From the NCBI GenBank assembly GCA_947258545.1, contig CAMYJI010000029.1, forward strand, positions 1 through 33,319: a stretch of DNA of 33,319 bases. Direction: 5' to 3'. The stretch's first letter is position 1. Every line of letters begins with the position of its first letter. The notes under the pieces are model-generated. The model made no database searches, had not been told where the DNA came from, and saw only the letters and a program-made list of their open reading frames with translations. The stretch comes from an uncultured Ectothiorhodospiraceae bacterium (GTDB lineage: Bacteria > Pseudomonadota > Gammaproteobacteria > UBA9214). This document shows, piece after piece, positions 1-7,665 of this stretch. Both the position numbers and the translations under genes were made by a program.

Positions 1-365
1 GATTCGCGGCCAGGAGGCCGCTCCTACACAAGCCGGAACCACCTGTAGGAGCGCCGCCCTCCAGCGCGATTCGCGGCCAGGAGGCCGCTCCTACACAAGC
101 CGGAACCACCTGTAGGAGCGCCGCCCTCCAGCGCGATTCGCGGCCAGGAGGCCGCTCCTACACAAACCGGAACGACCTGTGGGAGCGCCGCCCTCCAGCG
201 CGATTCGCGGCCAGGAGGCCGCTCCTACACAAGCCGGAACCACCTGTAGGAGCGCCGCCCTCCGGCGCGATTCGCGGCCAGGAGGCCGCTCCTACACAAG
301 CCGAAACCACCTGTAGGAGCGCCGCCCTCCGGCGCGATTCGCGGCCAGGTGGCCGCTCCTACACC
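1..365. repeat. Tandem array of a 67-bp REP-derived unit (BIME-like)
   Basis: Units begin at 1, 68, 135, 202, 269 and 336, exactly 67 bp apart, with a few substitutions and the last copy partial. Each unit holds two REP-like palindromes in opposite orientation: GCGGCCAGGAGGCCGC followed by TCCTACA, and TGTAGGAGCGCC followed by GCCCTCC(A/G)GCGC. The array lies just past the 3' end of narK and enters the window from the left, so its true length is unknown. There are no unique spacers, so it is not a CRISPR array. Confidence 0.93.
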
Positions 366-375
366 AGGGGGAATG

Positions 376-1845
376 CTACGTCACCTTGATCATCTGCACC
401 GTGCCGTCCGGCAGCACCTCGGCCATGTGCCCTTCCGGCTCCTCCAGGAAGAAGGCGACGGCCACCAGGGTGATGACGGCCGCACCCGCAATGACCGTGA
501 AGAAAATCTGCGGCGAGACGAAGGAGAGCACGGTCAGGAAGCTCACGGCACCGACATTGCCGTAGGCACCGGCCATGCCGGCCACCTGGCCGGTAAGGCG
601 ACGCTTGACCAGCGGCACCATGGCAAACACCGCCCCTTCGCCGGACTGCACGAAAAAGGAACAGCCCATGGTGATGGCCACCGCCAGCAGCACCGGCCAG
701 CTGGAGTCGATCAGTCCCATCAGCAGGTAACCGGAGGCCAGTCCGGCGAGCAGGATGAGCAGGGTCTTCTTGCGGCCGAATCGATCACTGAGCAACCCGC
801 CACTGGGTCGCGCCACCAGGTTCATGAAGGCAAAACCGGAGGCCAGCATGCCCGCCGCGACCTGCGACAATTCGAAGGTGTCCATGAAGAACAGCGGCAG
901 CATGGATACCACGGCGAGTTCGGAGCCGAAGGTCACCATGTAGGCCAGGTCCAGCACCGCCACCTGCTTGAACTTGTAGCGCTCGATCTCCGGCACCTCT
1001 TCCCTGAAGACATGGCTGTTGATCTGGTAGACACGAATGGACTGAAAGATATAGATACCGGCCAGAACGGCATAGATCATGCCGGTGGTGGCCTCGCCCA
1101 GCATGCCGAGGTTGGACGGTCCCAGCTTCCAGTTCAGCACGGCCAGGGCCGCGTACAGCGGGACATTCATCACCAGGTACAGGAAGAAATCGCCCTTGCT
1201 GGTCACCTCCATGGCGCCGTTTCTCTTCGGCTTGAAATAGGTCGAACCCTTGGGCGTGTCGGATACCGTAAAGAAATAGACTACCGAATAAATCAGGGCC
1301 AGAACGCCGGTCAGGCCAATGGCATAACGCCAGCCATCATCGCCACCGAACAGCAGGGCAATGGTCGGCAGGCTCAATGCCGCGGCGGCCGATCCGAAAT
1401 TACCCCAGCCGCCGTAGATGCCTTCCGCCACACCGACCTGCCTGGCCGGGAACCATTCACTGATCATGCGAATCCCGATGACGAAGCCGGCACCGACGAA
1501 ACCCATCAGAAACCGCATCATGGCGAGCCGCTCGAAGCTGTCGGCGAAGGCAAAGCCGAAACACAGGAAGCTGGAGATGAACAGCAACAGGGAATAGACC
1601 CGCCGCGGCCCGAAGGCGTCGACCAGCATGCCGATGATGATGCGTGCCGGGATGGTGAGGGCCACGTTGAGGATCAGCAGCATCTTTACCTGCTGGTCCG
1701 TGAGGTCGAAGGCCTCACGGATGGATGCCATCAAGGGGGCGTGGCTGAACCACATGACAAAGGTCAGGAAGAACGCAAACCAGGTCAAGTGCAGGATGCG
1801 GGTCTTCCCTGAAAAAGAGAACAGGTTCAGCTTGGATTCGGACAT
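376..1845 (-). CDS. narK: NarK/NasA-type MFS nitrate/nitrite transporter
   Basis: This 489-residue polytopic membrane protein belongs to the nitrate/nitrite porter branch of the major facilitator superfamily. It begins [20 protein letters not shown], has about twelve hydrophobic segments and carries glycine-rich nitrate-signature-like stretches ([13 protein letters not shown] near residue 115 and [13 protein letters not shown] near 145). I chose the ATG at 1845 because AAAGGAG sits five bases upstream; a longer reading to 1869 has no such site. A sigma-54 promoter lies about 50 bp upstream and an NtrC-type palindrome farther back, so control by nitrogen status is likely. It probably imports nitrate for assimilation, in parallel with the nrtABD transporter. 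Nitrite export or exchange cannot be excluded from sequence alone. Confidence 0.93.
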   Translation of the reverse strand: MSESKLNLFSFSGKTRILHLTWFAFFLTFVMWFSHAPLMASIREAFDLTDQQVKMLLILNVALTIPARIIIGMLVDAFGPRRVYSLLLFISSFLCFGFAFADSFERLAMMRFLMGFVGAGFVIGIRMISEWFPARQVGVAEGIYGGWGNFGSAAAALSLPTIALLFGGDDGWRYAIGLTGVLALIYSVVYFFTVSDTPKGSTYFKPKRNGAMEVTSKGDFFLYLVMNVPLYAALAVLNWKLGPSNLGMLGEATTGMIYAVLAGIYIFQSIRVYQINSHVFREEVPEIERYKFKQVAVLDLAYMVTFGSELAVVSMLPLFFMDTFELSQVAAGMLASGFAFMNLVARPSGGLLSDRFGRKKTLLILLAGLASGYLLMGLIDSSWPVLLAVAITMGCSFFVQSGEGAVFAMVPLVKRRLTGQVAGMAGAYGNVGAVSFLTVLSFVSPQIFFTVIAGAAVITLVAVAFFLEEPEGHMAEVLPDGTVQMIKVT

Positions 1846-1906
1846 ATGTGCTCCTTTGCAGCAATGCACCCGGCGCTGGATGCGAATCTATTGATGACTC
1901 TGGTCG

Positions 1907-1922
1907 AGCAAGGAGCGTGCCA
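1907..1922 (-). promoter_or_regulatory. Sigma-54 promoter of narK
   Basis: On the minus strand the sequence is TGGCACGCTCCTTGCT, nearly identical to the sigma-54 consensus, with GG (1921-1920) and GC (1909-1908) separated by exactly ten bases. The start of transcription should fall near 1896, giving a 5' leader of about 50 nt with no terminator or ANTAR hairpin. This gives narK its own promoter instead of depending only on read-through from nrtD. Between this element and nrtD the 327-bp gap also holds a 7-bp hairpin (2061-2077) without a U-tract. Confidence 0.85.
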
Positions 1923-2124
1923 GCCGGGGATCGGCCATGGGGGCTCGACGCTTTCGCGAATCCTCTCGGGGAAGCGGATGATACGTATTACGGCATATAT
2001 ATCTGGATGTTATGTAACTGCAAGAGCATACGCTCAGTCCCAGATACCGTGTGAAGGTCTCCGCCGCTATGCGGCGGAATCGCTGCTGTCGACCTGAGAG
2101 TTATCGGTGCAGAAGCAGCTCGCA

Positions 2125-2141
2125 TGCACTAATCTGGTGCA
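2125..2141. promoter_or_regulatory. NtrC-type binding site upstream of narK
   Basis: TGCACTAATCTGGTGCA has the 7-3-7 layout of NtrC sites (TGCACCAnnnTGGTGCA) with one mismatch. Its centre is about 237 bp upstream of the predicted narK start, farther than at glnA but possible for an enhancer. It lies just beyond the nrtD stop codon. Confidence 0.75.
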
Positions 2142-2172
2142 ACGATCGGCGCTGACACTGCACACTGTGTCC

Positions 2173-3060
2173 TTACGCAGCCTGCATGCCGGACACAATC
2201 TTCAGTGGCGCATCAGTCTCTTCTTCCGCTGTTTCCGGCTCGGATGCAGATGTACCATCGCCGTTGTCTACATCCGGTCGACGCTGTCGTTCGTAGAGGA
2301 ACTTGAGGACCGCGGCACGATAATGGTTGTACTCCTGGCTGTCTGCCAGTACGACCCGGTCGCGCGGCCTGTCCAGCCCTATTTCCAGTATCTCGCCAAT
2401 GGTTGCTGCCGGCCCGTTGGTCATCATCACGATACGGTCAGACAACAATACGGCTTCATCCACATCGTGCGTGATCATGATCACTGTGTTGCCGAGTTCG
2501 GCATGAATCTCCATCAGAGAGTCCTGCATATGCGCGCGTGTCAGGGCATCCAGTGCGCCAAATGGCTCGTCCATCAACAGCACCTTGGGCTGCATTGCAA
2601 GGGCGCGTGCAATGCCGACTCGCTGTTTCATTCCGCCTGAGATCTCTCCGGGCAACTTGTCCATCGCATGTTCCATGTGTACCAGATGCAGATTGTGCTC
2701 GATCCAGTCCTTCATCTCTGCCCTGCTCTTGGTGCCCTTGAACACTTGCCGGACCGCAAGCTCCACGTTTTCGTATGCCGTCAGCCAGGGCATCAACGAG
2801 TGATGCTGAAAGACCACGGCACGGTCCGGTCCCGGCTCATCAACCTCGGTACCATCAAGCACTACACCACCGGTGGTGGCCTGCAACAGGCCGGCAACGA
2901 CATTGAGAACCGTTGACTTGCCACAGCCGGAATGGCCGATGAGCGAGACGTATTCACCCTTTTCAATCGCCAGAGCCACATTATCCAGTGCCTTGAATGG
3001 CCCCGCGGGCGTATCAAACACCATCGATACATGGTCGATATTCAGATGCTCGATTGACAT
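2173..3060 (-). CDS. nrtD: Nitrate ABC transporter ATP-binding protein (NrtD/NasD family)
   Basis: A 295-residue ABC ATPase that should energise nitrate uptake through NrtB. Visible motifs are Walker [10 protein letters not shown] near residue 43, a Q-loop VVFQHHS, signature ISGGMKQR, Walker B VLLMDEP and H-loop ITHDVDEA. The first 255 residues match the usual single-domain NrtD/SsuB/TauB size, followed by a roughly 40-residue acidic, low-complexity tail. The start is supported by AAAGGAG upstream. It is the third gene of nrtA-nrtB-nrtD, 39 bp after nrtB. There is no second NrtC-type ATPase with a fused NrtA-like domain, so the transporter probably uses a homodimer. Substrate is inferred from the neighbours; SsuB and TauB are similar in sequence. 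Confidence 0.9.
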   Translation of the reverse strand: MSIEHLNIDHVSMVFDTPAGPFKALDNVALAIEKGEYVSLIGHSGCGKSTVLNVVAGLLQATTGGVVLDGTEVDEPGPDRAVVFQHHSLMPWLTAYENVELAVRQVFKGTKSRAEMKDWIEHNLHLVHMEHAMDKLPGEISGGMKQRVGIARALAMQPKVLLMDEPFGALDALTRAHMQDSLMEIHAELGNTVIMITHDVDEAVLLSDRIVMMTNGPAATIGEILEIGLDRPRDRVVLADSQEYNHYRAAVLKFLYERQRRPDVDNGDGTSASEPETAEEETDAPLKIVSGMQAA

Positions 3061-3099
3061 TCACTGTCTCCTTTAATTCTGTTAGCTGCCGGAACTGTA

Positions 3100-4065
3100 C
3101 TATCGCAGTACCGCATCCTTGTCCCAGGACACCCGGCGTTGCAGCATGAGCATGCCCCGGTCCAGTAAAAATCCGATAAATCCGATGGTGAATACCGCCA
3201 CCATGATACGGCCAAGCGAATTGGAACTGCCGTTCTGGAATTCGTCCCAGACAAACTTTCCGAGGCCCGGATTCTGCGCCAGCATCTCCGCCGCGATCAG
3301 CACCATCCAGCCGATACTCAGGCTGAGTCGCAGTCCGGTAAAGATCATCGGTATCGCCGATGGCAATGCTATCTTCCAGACCTTCGTGAACCAGTTCAGG
3401 CGGAGCACCTTGCCGACATTGACCAGGTCACGGTCCATGGACGACACGCCCACCGCCGTGTTGATCAGCGTTGGCCACAGGCAACACAGCGTCACTGTAA
3501 TCGCCGATGTCAGATATGACTTGGAAAACATCGGCTCATCGGTAACGTACAACGCACTGACGATCATGGTAACGATCGGCAGCCAGGCGAGCGGTGATAC
3601 CGGCTTGAATACCTGGACGATCGGGTTGATCGCGCGGTAGATATTCGTGCTAAGCCCGGACAATACACCAACCGGGACCGCAATGACCGAGGCCAGCAGA
3701 AAGCCGGTAAACACGGTCAACAAGCTGGTGATGATCTGGTCGAGAAAGGTCGGCTTGCCGGTATAGGGGCGGATACGCACCTCGGCCGCCGGGTCTTCGG
3801 CCAGCTTTGCCTGGTTGCGCTTTTCCTGTCGTTCATAGAACGCCACCTCCTTTTCCCGCTCGGCGCGGTGCTCCGCCACCAGATTTGTGGCCTGCTGCCA
3901 GACCTCGGCCGGACCCGGCACCTGTCCAAGGGATGTTTCGATCCGGGCAGCCGAGAAATTCCACAATGAGAGAAAGATGACGAAAGCCACCAGTGGCAAC
4001 ACCAGGGCCCGGACTGCCGCCTGATAGTCCACAGACTGGATGGTTTTCATTACATATGTCGTCAT
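3100..4065 (-). CDS. nrtB: Nitrate ABC transporter permease
   Basis: A 321-residue BPD-type inner-membrane permease. One N-terminal membrane helix (about 17-37) is followed by a charged segment of roughly 60 residues and then the permease core with about five helices. The EAA-like loop region is around KVWKIALPSAIPMIFTGL. It should form the channel of the nitrate importer with NrtA and NrtD. The ATG at 4065 is preceded by AGAGG; an internal ATG at 4050 is a possible alternative. The gene sits 83 bp after nrtA and 39 bp before nrtD on the same strand, so the three are very likely one transcript. Confidence 0.9.
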   Translation of the reverse strand: MTTYVMKTIQSVDYQAAVRALVLPLVAFVIFLSLWNFSAARIETSLGQVPGPAEVWQQATNLVAEHRAEREKEVAFYERQEKRNQAKLAEDPAAEVRIRPYTGKPTFLDQIITSLLTVFTGFLLASVIAVPVGVLSGLSTNIYRAINPIVQVFKPVSPLAWLPIVTMIVSALYVTDEPMFSKSYLTSAITVTLCCLWPTLINTAVGVSSMDRDLVNVGKVLRLNWFTKVWKIALPSAIPMIFTGLRLSLSIGWMVLIAAEMLAQNPGLGKFVWDEFQNGSSNSLGRIMVAVFTIGFIGFLLDRGMLMLQRRVSWDKDAVLR

Positions 4066-4148
4066 AAGTTATGCCTCTCTACCGTCCTGCACGGGTTAAT
4101 AAAGTGGCCGCACATTACGTGCGGGCCAATACCCTGCAGGAGAAATGC

Positions 4149-5561
4149 TCAGTTAACCTTGTCCTTGCCCTTCAGACCGATCGGGAACTTCGCAAGGTAA
4201 TCATTAGGCTTGGTGCCATCGAAGGTTATCCCGTCGATAAACTCCGACTGCGGGGGACGAAAGCCCGTTTCGCTGGAAAACTCCGGGAAGTCTTCCACCT
4301 TCGCCTTGCCCTCGGCGATCAGTTCCTTCGCGGCCTCTGCATACAGGTCCGGCCGGTAAACCTTCTTCGCCATTTCCATATACCAGCCGTCCGGCTTGTG
4401 ATCGGATATCTGGCCCCAGCGCCGCATCTGTGTCAGATACCAGACCGCATCCGAGTAGTAGGGATAGGTCGCGTTGTAGCGAAAGAATACGTTGAAATCG
4501 GGCACCGACCGCTTGTCGCCCTTTTCATATTCAAAGGTACCGGTCATGCTGTTGGCGATCACCTCGTAATCCGCGCCGACATATTCCGGCCGCGACATGA
4601 TCTTTGCCGCTTCCTTGCGATTGGCCAGCCCGCCGGAATCCAGCCACATGGCGGCACGTATCATGGCCTTCAGCACTGCCTTGTGCGTGTTCGGATACTT
4701 ATCGGCCCATTCCTTCGAGACACCGAAGACTTTCTCCGGATTGTCCTTCCAGATCTCGTAGTCGGTGATGACCGGAACACCGATACCCTTGAAAACGGCC
4801 TGCTGGTTCCAGGGCTCGCCAACGCAGTAACCATAGATTGTGCCGGCCTCCAGTGTGGCCGGCATCTGGGGTGGCGGCGTTACCGACAACAACGCATCTG
4901 CATCGATCTGCCCGGTAATATCACCCTTGTGTGGCGCATAGTAACCCGGGTGAATCCCGCCGGCCGCCAGCCAGTAGCGCAATTCATAATTGTGCGTCGA
5001 AACGGGGAACACCATGCCCATGTTGAATGGTTTACCCTCGTCGATGTATTTCTCAACGACCGGCTTCAGGTAATCCGCCTTGATCGGATGCACCGGCTTG
5101 CCGTCCTTGTGTGGCACATGTTTTTTCATCTGTTTCCAGATGTCATTGGAAACGGTAATACCGTTGCCGTTCAGGTCCATGCTTAAGGCCGTGATAATGT
5201 GAGCCTTGGTACCGAAGCCGATGGTCGCGCCCAGTGGCTGTCCGGCGAGCATGTGCGCGCCGTCCAGTTCACCGTCGATCACGCGGTCCAGCAGTACCTT
5301 CCAGTTCGCTTGCGGCTCGAGGGTGACGTACAGGCCTTCATCCTCGAAGAATTGCTTTTCATATGCGATGGCTAGCGGTGCCATGTCGGTCAACTTGATG
5401 AATCCGAACTTGAGGTCTTCTTTTTCCAGTGTGCCTGCCAGGGCCGGTTGCAGCGCACCGGCCAGCACAGCCAGTGAAGCGCCCGCCACCACTGCCTGCA
5501 AGCTGTTTGCTATTCGCCGGCCTGCATTGGCCAGTACGTGTCGATACCGCTGTTTACTCAT
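4149..5561 (-). CDS. nrtA: Nitrate ABC transporter substrate-binding protein
   Basis: A 470-residue periplasmic nitrate-binding protein of the NrtA/NasF family. The N terminus is basic then hydrophobic ([20 protein letters not shown]), a typical Sec signal peptide with cleavage near residue 43. Family-like segments include [19 protein letters not shown] and [16 protein letters not shown]. The ATG at 5561 is preceded by AAGGAG. A longer reading to 5651 is rejected because it would translate the attenuator terminator in the leader. The gene is first in nrtABD and is controlled by a sigma-54 promoter plus an ANTAR-type leader. A cytoplasmic NasS sensor is related, but the signal peptide here argues for the transport role. 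Confidence 0.93.
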   Translation of the reverse strand: MSKQRYRHVLANAGRRIANSLQAVVAGASLAVLAGALQPALAGTLEKEDLKFGFIKLTDMAPLAIAYEKQFFEDEGLYVTLEPQANWKVLLDRVIDGELDGAHMLAGQPLGATIGFGTKAHIITALSMDLNGNGITVSNDIWKQMKKHVPHKDGKPVHPIKADYLKPVVEKYIDEGKPFNMGMVFPVSTHNYELRYWLAAGGIHPGYYAPHKGDITGQIDADALLSVTPPPQMPATLEAGTIYGYCVGEPWNQQAVFKGIGVPVITDYEIWKDNPEKVFGVSKEWADKYPNTHKAVLKAMIRAAMWLDSGGLANRKEAAKIMSRPEYVGADYEVIANSMTGTFEYEKGDKRSVPDFNVFFRYNATYPYYSDAVWYLTQMRRWGQISDHKPDGWYMEMAKKVYRPDLYAEAAKELIAEGKAKVEDFPEFSSETGFRPPQSEFIDGITFDGTKPNDYLAKFPIGLKGKDKVN

Positions 5562-5581
5562 GCTCACTCCTTCATCAGATG

Positions 5582-5631
5582 AAAAAAAAGAGCCCACACG
5601 ACCACCCCCGCAAGGGATGATCCTGTGGACT
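5582..5631 (-). terminator. Leader terminator (attenuator) in front of nrtA
   Basis: On the minus strand AGUCCACA pairs with UGUGGGCU, and inside it GAUCAUCCC pairs with GGGGGUGGUC around a UUGC loop. Eight U residues follow directly. It ends about 20 nt before the nrtA start, inside the predicted leader, so transcription would stop there unless an antiterminator acts. Confidence 0.88.
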
Positions 5632-5642
5632 CCGTTGTCCGC

Positions 5643-5724
5643 GGTAACCAACCGTGGTTACCCTTTAAATATCGCGTACTTCGTTGTGGCCCGTTCGGAA
5701 GCCATAGCTGCGTCGTTGCAACCA
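5643..5724 (-). promoter_or_regulatory. Tandem ANTAR-binding hairpins in the nrtA leader RNA
   Basis: Two 7-bp hairpins each present a six-base loop with A at position 1 and G at position 4, the known ANTAR target. The first (5705-5724) has arms UGGUUGC and GCAGCUA around AACGAC. The second (5643-5662) has arms GGUAACC and GGUUACC around ACGGUU. They precede the leader terminator at 5582-5631. The first begins about five nt after the predicted transcription start. NasT, encoded at 6708-7277, is the likely ligand. Confidence 0.8.
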
Positions 5725-5739
5725 ATATAAATAGTAATT

Positions 5740-5755
5740 AGCAGGTTCCGTGCCA
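5740..5755 (-). promoter_or_regulatory. Sigma-54 promoter of nrtABD
   Basis: TGGCACGGAACCTGCT on the minus strand has GG-N10-GC spacing and a perfect -24 block. Transcription should begin near 5729, giving a leader of about 168 nt that contains the two ANTAR hairpins and the attenuator. Confidence 0.85.
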
Positions 5756-5818
5756 GTCTTCCAGGCCATTGATAATTATTGACTAACGTCGAGACAGGCG
5801 CTGCGACACGCGACTGCT

Positions 5819-5856
5819 TGCACCAATCGGGGGCATTGACATGCCAGACTGGTGCG
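5819..5856. promoter_or_regulatory. NtrC-like sites upstream of nrtA
   Basis: TGCACCAATCGGGGGCA (5819-5835) matches 12 of the 14 conserved positions of the NtrC palindrome. A second half site, TGGTGCG (5850-5856), lies about three helical turns farther. Site centres fall roughly 98 and 124 bp upstream of the predicted start, which resembles the tandem NtrC enhancer at enterobacterial glnA. The elements overlap or abut the decayed end of the flavoprotein pseudogene. Confidence 0.65.
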
Positions 5857-5860
5857 GACC

Positions 5861-6361
5861 CTTGGATAGCCAACATCAACCCGGTCATGCAAGGCAGCAT
5901 CCAGACGATTACCATCGAGCATGGCCTTGCGAATCACGCAGCTGTCCCTGTTCCTCCATGCCAATTCACGGCGCGGCCATTCGGTCTCCATACTGCCAAC
6001 GCTCGACACTGGACAATCAATCACCTTGAGACTGATAGCAGTCAGCGAGCCTCCATTGATCCCGTCGCCAGTACCAGTTTGTCGTATGACCAGGTCTTAC
6101 CGGTATTGTCCAGCAGCCGGCGACGGCTCCGGTCAATTTCGCTGATATGCGTGCCCAGTTGCACATGCAGGCAGCTGTCACCGCTCAGGAACCCTGCTGC
6201 AGGGGTATCCGACTGTCCGGCCAGCCATAGGACAACTGCACCCGGTCATTCGGCACCCAGGGCTCGTCGCCAAACATGAAGATTTCCCGCGTGGCATTAT
6301 GTGAACGCAATTCCGCAACCATCCGCTGGCCGACCGGTCCTGCACTGATAACGACCGTCAA
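5861..6361 (-). pseudogene. Decayed NirB/NasB-like FAD oxidoreductase
   Basis: Translating the minus strand from 6361 gives a recognisable N-terminal FAD domain, with VVISAGPVGQRMVAEL then FMFGDEPWVPNDRVQLS, which runs into a stop at 6187-6185. A different frame continues with LHVQLGTHISEIDRSRRRL and YDKLVLATGS, stopping at 6044-6042. Then SLKVIDCPVSSVG and VIRKAMLDGNRLDAAL resemble a much later part of the same fold (compare TSTKLKVTGIDLFSAGD in the intact NirB of this window). So the gene has frame breaks, stops and a large internal deletion. It resembles stand-alone NAD(P)H:acceptor flavoproteins found with assimilatory nitrate reductases. The 3' boundary is uncertain. It still has an intact-looking promoter and leader upstream (6435-6691). 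Confidence 0.8.
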
Positions 6362-6434
6362 TGACTCTTGTCAATTAGAAGCACAAGGGACCGTCTCATC
6401 CGCAATAGCCTGTACCTGGCTCATAATCACCCAC

Positions 6435-6485
6435 AAAAAAAGGCATTCGCCTCACGGACCCGTGGCCCGCGAAGAGAACGCCTTT
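6435..6485 (-). terminator. Intrinsic terminator of the orphan ANTAR leader
   Basis: Minus-strand RNA arm AAAGGCGUUC (6485-6476) pairs with GAAUGCCUUU (6448-6439), and the transcript continues as a U-tract (6441-6435). It is the third hairpin of the leader that once preceded the decayed flavoprotein gene. It should release an RNA of about 120 nt. Confidence 0.85.
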
Positions 6486-6492
6486 GTTCGAT

Positions 6493-6538
6493 TACCGGCA
6501 ACCTTGCCGGCAGTCACAGGCAACCGACACTGGTTACC
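6493..6538 (-). ncRNA. Orphan tandem ANTAR hairpins (candidate NasT-binding small RNA)
   Basis: The first hairpin (6519-6538) has arms GGUAACC and GGUUGCC around the hexaloop AGUGUC. The second (6493-6512) has arms UGCCGGC and GCCGGUA around AAGGUU. Both loops have A1 and G4, like the nrtA leader and known ANTAR RNAs. With the sigma-54 promoter upstream and terminator downstream they form a compact transcript from about 6554 to 6435. The gene that followed is dead, so the element is either a relic or now acts as a short RNA in its own right. Confidence 0.7.
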
Positions 6539-6564
6539 TGCCATGACTCCTGAATACATGTACT

Positions 6565-6580
6565 AGCACGATGTGTGCCA
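6565..6580 (-). promoter_or_regulatory. Sigma-54 promoter of the orphan ANTAR leader
   Basis: TGGCACACATCGTGCT on the minus strand has GG-N10-GC spacing. Predicted start is near 6554, 16 nt before the first ANTAR hairpin. Confidence 0.8.
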
Positions 6581-6643
6581 GCCGGTTTGCTATGCTGATT
6601 CCGCTGGTTTACCGCCCGGCTGAATCAGCCTGCATGTTTTAAT

Positions 6644-6691
6644 CTGTCCAACATAGTGCATTCACAACACATAACGCACAATCATTGTGCT
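6644..6691. promoter_or_regulatory. Tandem NtrC-like sites upstream of the orphan leader
   Basis: CGCACAATCATTGTGCT (6675-6691) keeps the GCAC-N7-GTGC core. A weaker site with the good half TAGTGCA covers 6644-6660. They are 31 bp apart, with centres about 98 and 129 bp upstream of the predicted start, nearly the same geometry as at nrtA. They lie in the short gap after the nasT stop codon. Confidence 0.6.
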
Positions 6692-6707
6692 AAAGGCGAT
6701 CGGTTGC

Positions 6708-7277
6708 TCAGATCAGCACTTCGGCGGCGGCAATCACTTCACCGGCCACCTCACCGATACGCCGGTTACGGTCCATTGCAAGCTTGCGCAACATCTTGTA
6801 TGCCGCGTCTTCGCTGACGTTACGCTGTCGCATAATGATGCCCTTGGCCTTGTCCACAGTGTTCCGTTCCGCCAGCGAGGTCTTCGCCTTCTGCAATTCC
6901 TTCTTCAGCTTCTGCGACTCGGCAAAACGTATAACGGAAATATCCAGGTGGGCGCCGATGCGGCTTGCATCGCGGCAATCGACCACATAGGCGGAAACGC
7001 CTGCATTTACCGCATCACGAATCGACTGCTGCAGCGAGTCCCCGGTATACAGCACAACCGGCATCGGCTGTGTGCTGTTGAACAACCGCACAGTTTGCAG
7101 GACCACCTCGTTGACCCGTCGTGCAATTAACACCGCGGCGTCTGCATCGATTTGTGTCACTACTGCAGCAATCCGCGCGTAATCAGACACGCAAACCAGC
7201 TCCCAGCCAGCCTTGCTGGCAGCTGTGATGTAATCCGCGCCCTGTCCGGGCTGTTCCTCGACCACTATGATTTTCAT
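6708..7277 (-). CDS. nasT: NasT-like ANTAR antitermination regulator
   Basis: A 189-residue protein with an N-terminal receiver-like domain (about 1-115), a coiled-coil linker (KLKKELQKAKTSLAERN) and a C-terminal ANTAR RNA-binding domain (about 130-189) with VDKAKGIIMRQRNVSEDAAY. In NasT systems the ANTAR domain binds paired hexaloop hairpins in leaders of nitrate-assimilation operons and prevents termination. Two such leaders lie immediately downstream. The receiver domain appears degenerate: where a phosphorylatable Asp is expected after the third strand, the sequence reads AVLIARRVNE. I chose the ATG at 7277, after GGGGTGG; the longer reading adds an unlikely extension. The usual partner nasS is not seen next to it. 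Confidence 0.88.
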   Translation of the reverse strand: MKIIVVEEQPGQGADYITAASKAGWELVCVSDYARIAAVVTQIDADAAVLIARRVNEVVLQTVRLFNSTQPMPVVLYTGDSLQQSIRDAVNAGVSAYVVDCRDASRIGAHLDISVIRFAESQKLKKELQKAKTSLAERNTVDKAKGIIMRQRNVSEDAAYKMLRKLAMDRNRRIGEVAGEVIAAAEVLI

Positions 7278-7493
7278 CAGCCACCCCGCGCTGAAAGACC
7301 AGCCATTCCAAGTTAATCGATTCAAGATTCATGCCAGAACAGTCATCTCCGACATCTATGCGAGCTCAGGCTTGCCGGGCAGCGGATTTACGCCCAGTCC
7401 GGCCGGGTTGGAGAACAGCAGCTACATGATTCAACCGATGACGGCCCCGGCGTTGCATACCGGTGGTATATAAAGGTGCGCACCGTGAGCGAA

Positions 7494-7510
7494 TGCACCA
7501 ATATGGTGCA
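7494..7510. promoter_or_regulatory. NtrC binding site upstream of nirB
   Basis: TGCACCAATATGGTGCA is a perfect match to the NtrC palindrome TGCACCAnnnTGGTGCA. It is centred about 135 bp upstream of the predicted nirB start. A degenerate second copy (TGCACCATAACGGTCAT, 7548-7564) lies 54 bp downstream, close to five helical turns. The rest of the divergent nasT-nirB gap (7278-7493) shows no gene. Confidence 0.85.
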
Positions 7511-7610
7511 TAACCATGCGTGACACTATTTACCCCACCTCAGTCCCTGCACCATAACGGTCATTTAATTACAGAGAGTTACAGCAATAGTCGTCACTGT
7601 AATTATTGGC

Positions 7611-7626
7611 TGGTACAGACCTTGCA
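7611..7626 (+). promoter_or_regulatory. Sigma-54 promoter of nirB
   Basis: TGGTACAGACCTTGCA has the -24 GG and -12 GC ten bases apart and a canonical TTGCA block. Predicted start is near 7637, 29 nt before the nirB ATG. No ANTAR hairpin or terminator fits in this short leader, unlike the nrtA leader. Confidence 0.88.
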
Positions 7627-7665
7627 CACCAGAACTTCATTGTTGTTTCATGCACAGGTATACCC

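Noticed and set aside
1..365. CRISPR array
   Set aside because: The 67-bp units are contiguous, with no variable spacers, and are built from REP palindromes found elsewhere in the window.
2061..2077. Terminator after nrtD
   Set aside because: The 7-bp hairpin CCGCCGC-TAT-GCGGCGG has no U-tract in either direction, so an intrinsic terminator is not supported.
5562..5651. N-terminal extension of nrtA
   Set aside because: It would translate the leader terminator and lacks a ribosome site; ATG 5561 has AAGGAG and a proper signal peptide.
5779..6566. Several plus-strand frames between nrtA and nasT
   Set aside because: They have no recognisable motifs and are antisense to the decayed flavoprotein and to the structured leader.
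7381..7396. Sigma-54 promoter for nasT
   Set aside because: Minus-strand TGGGCGTAAATCCGCT has GG-N10-GC spacing but a poor -24 block, much weaker than the four accepted promoters.
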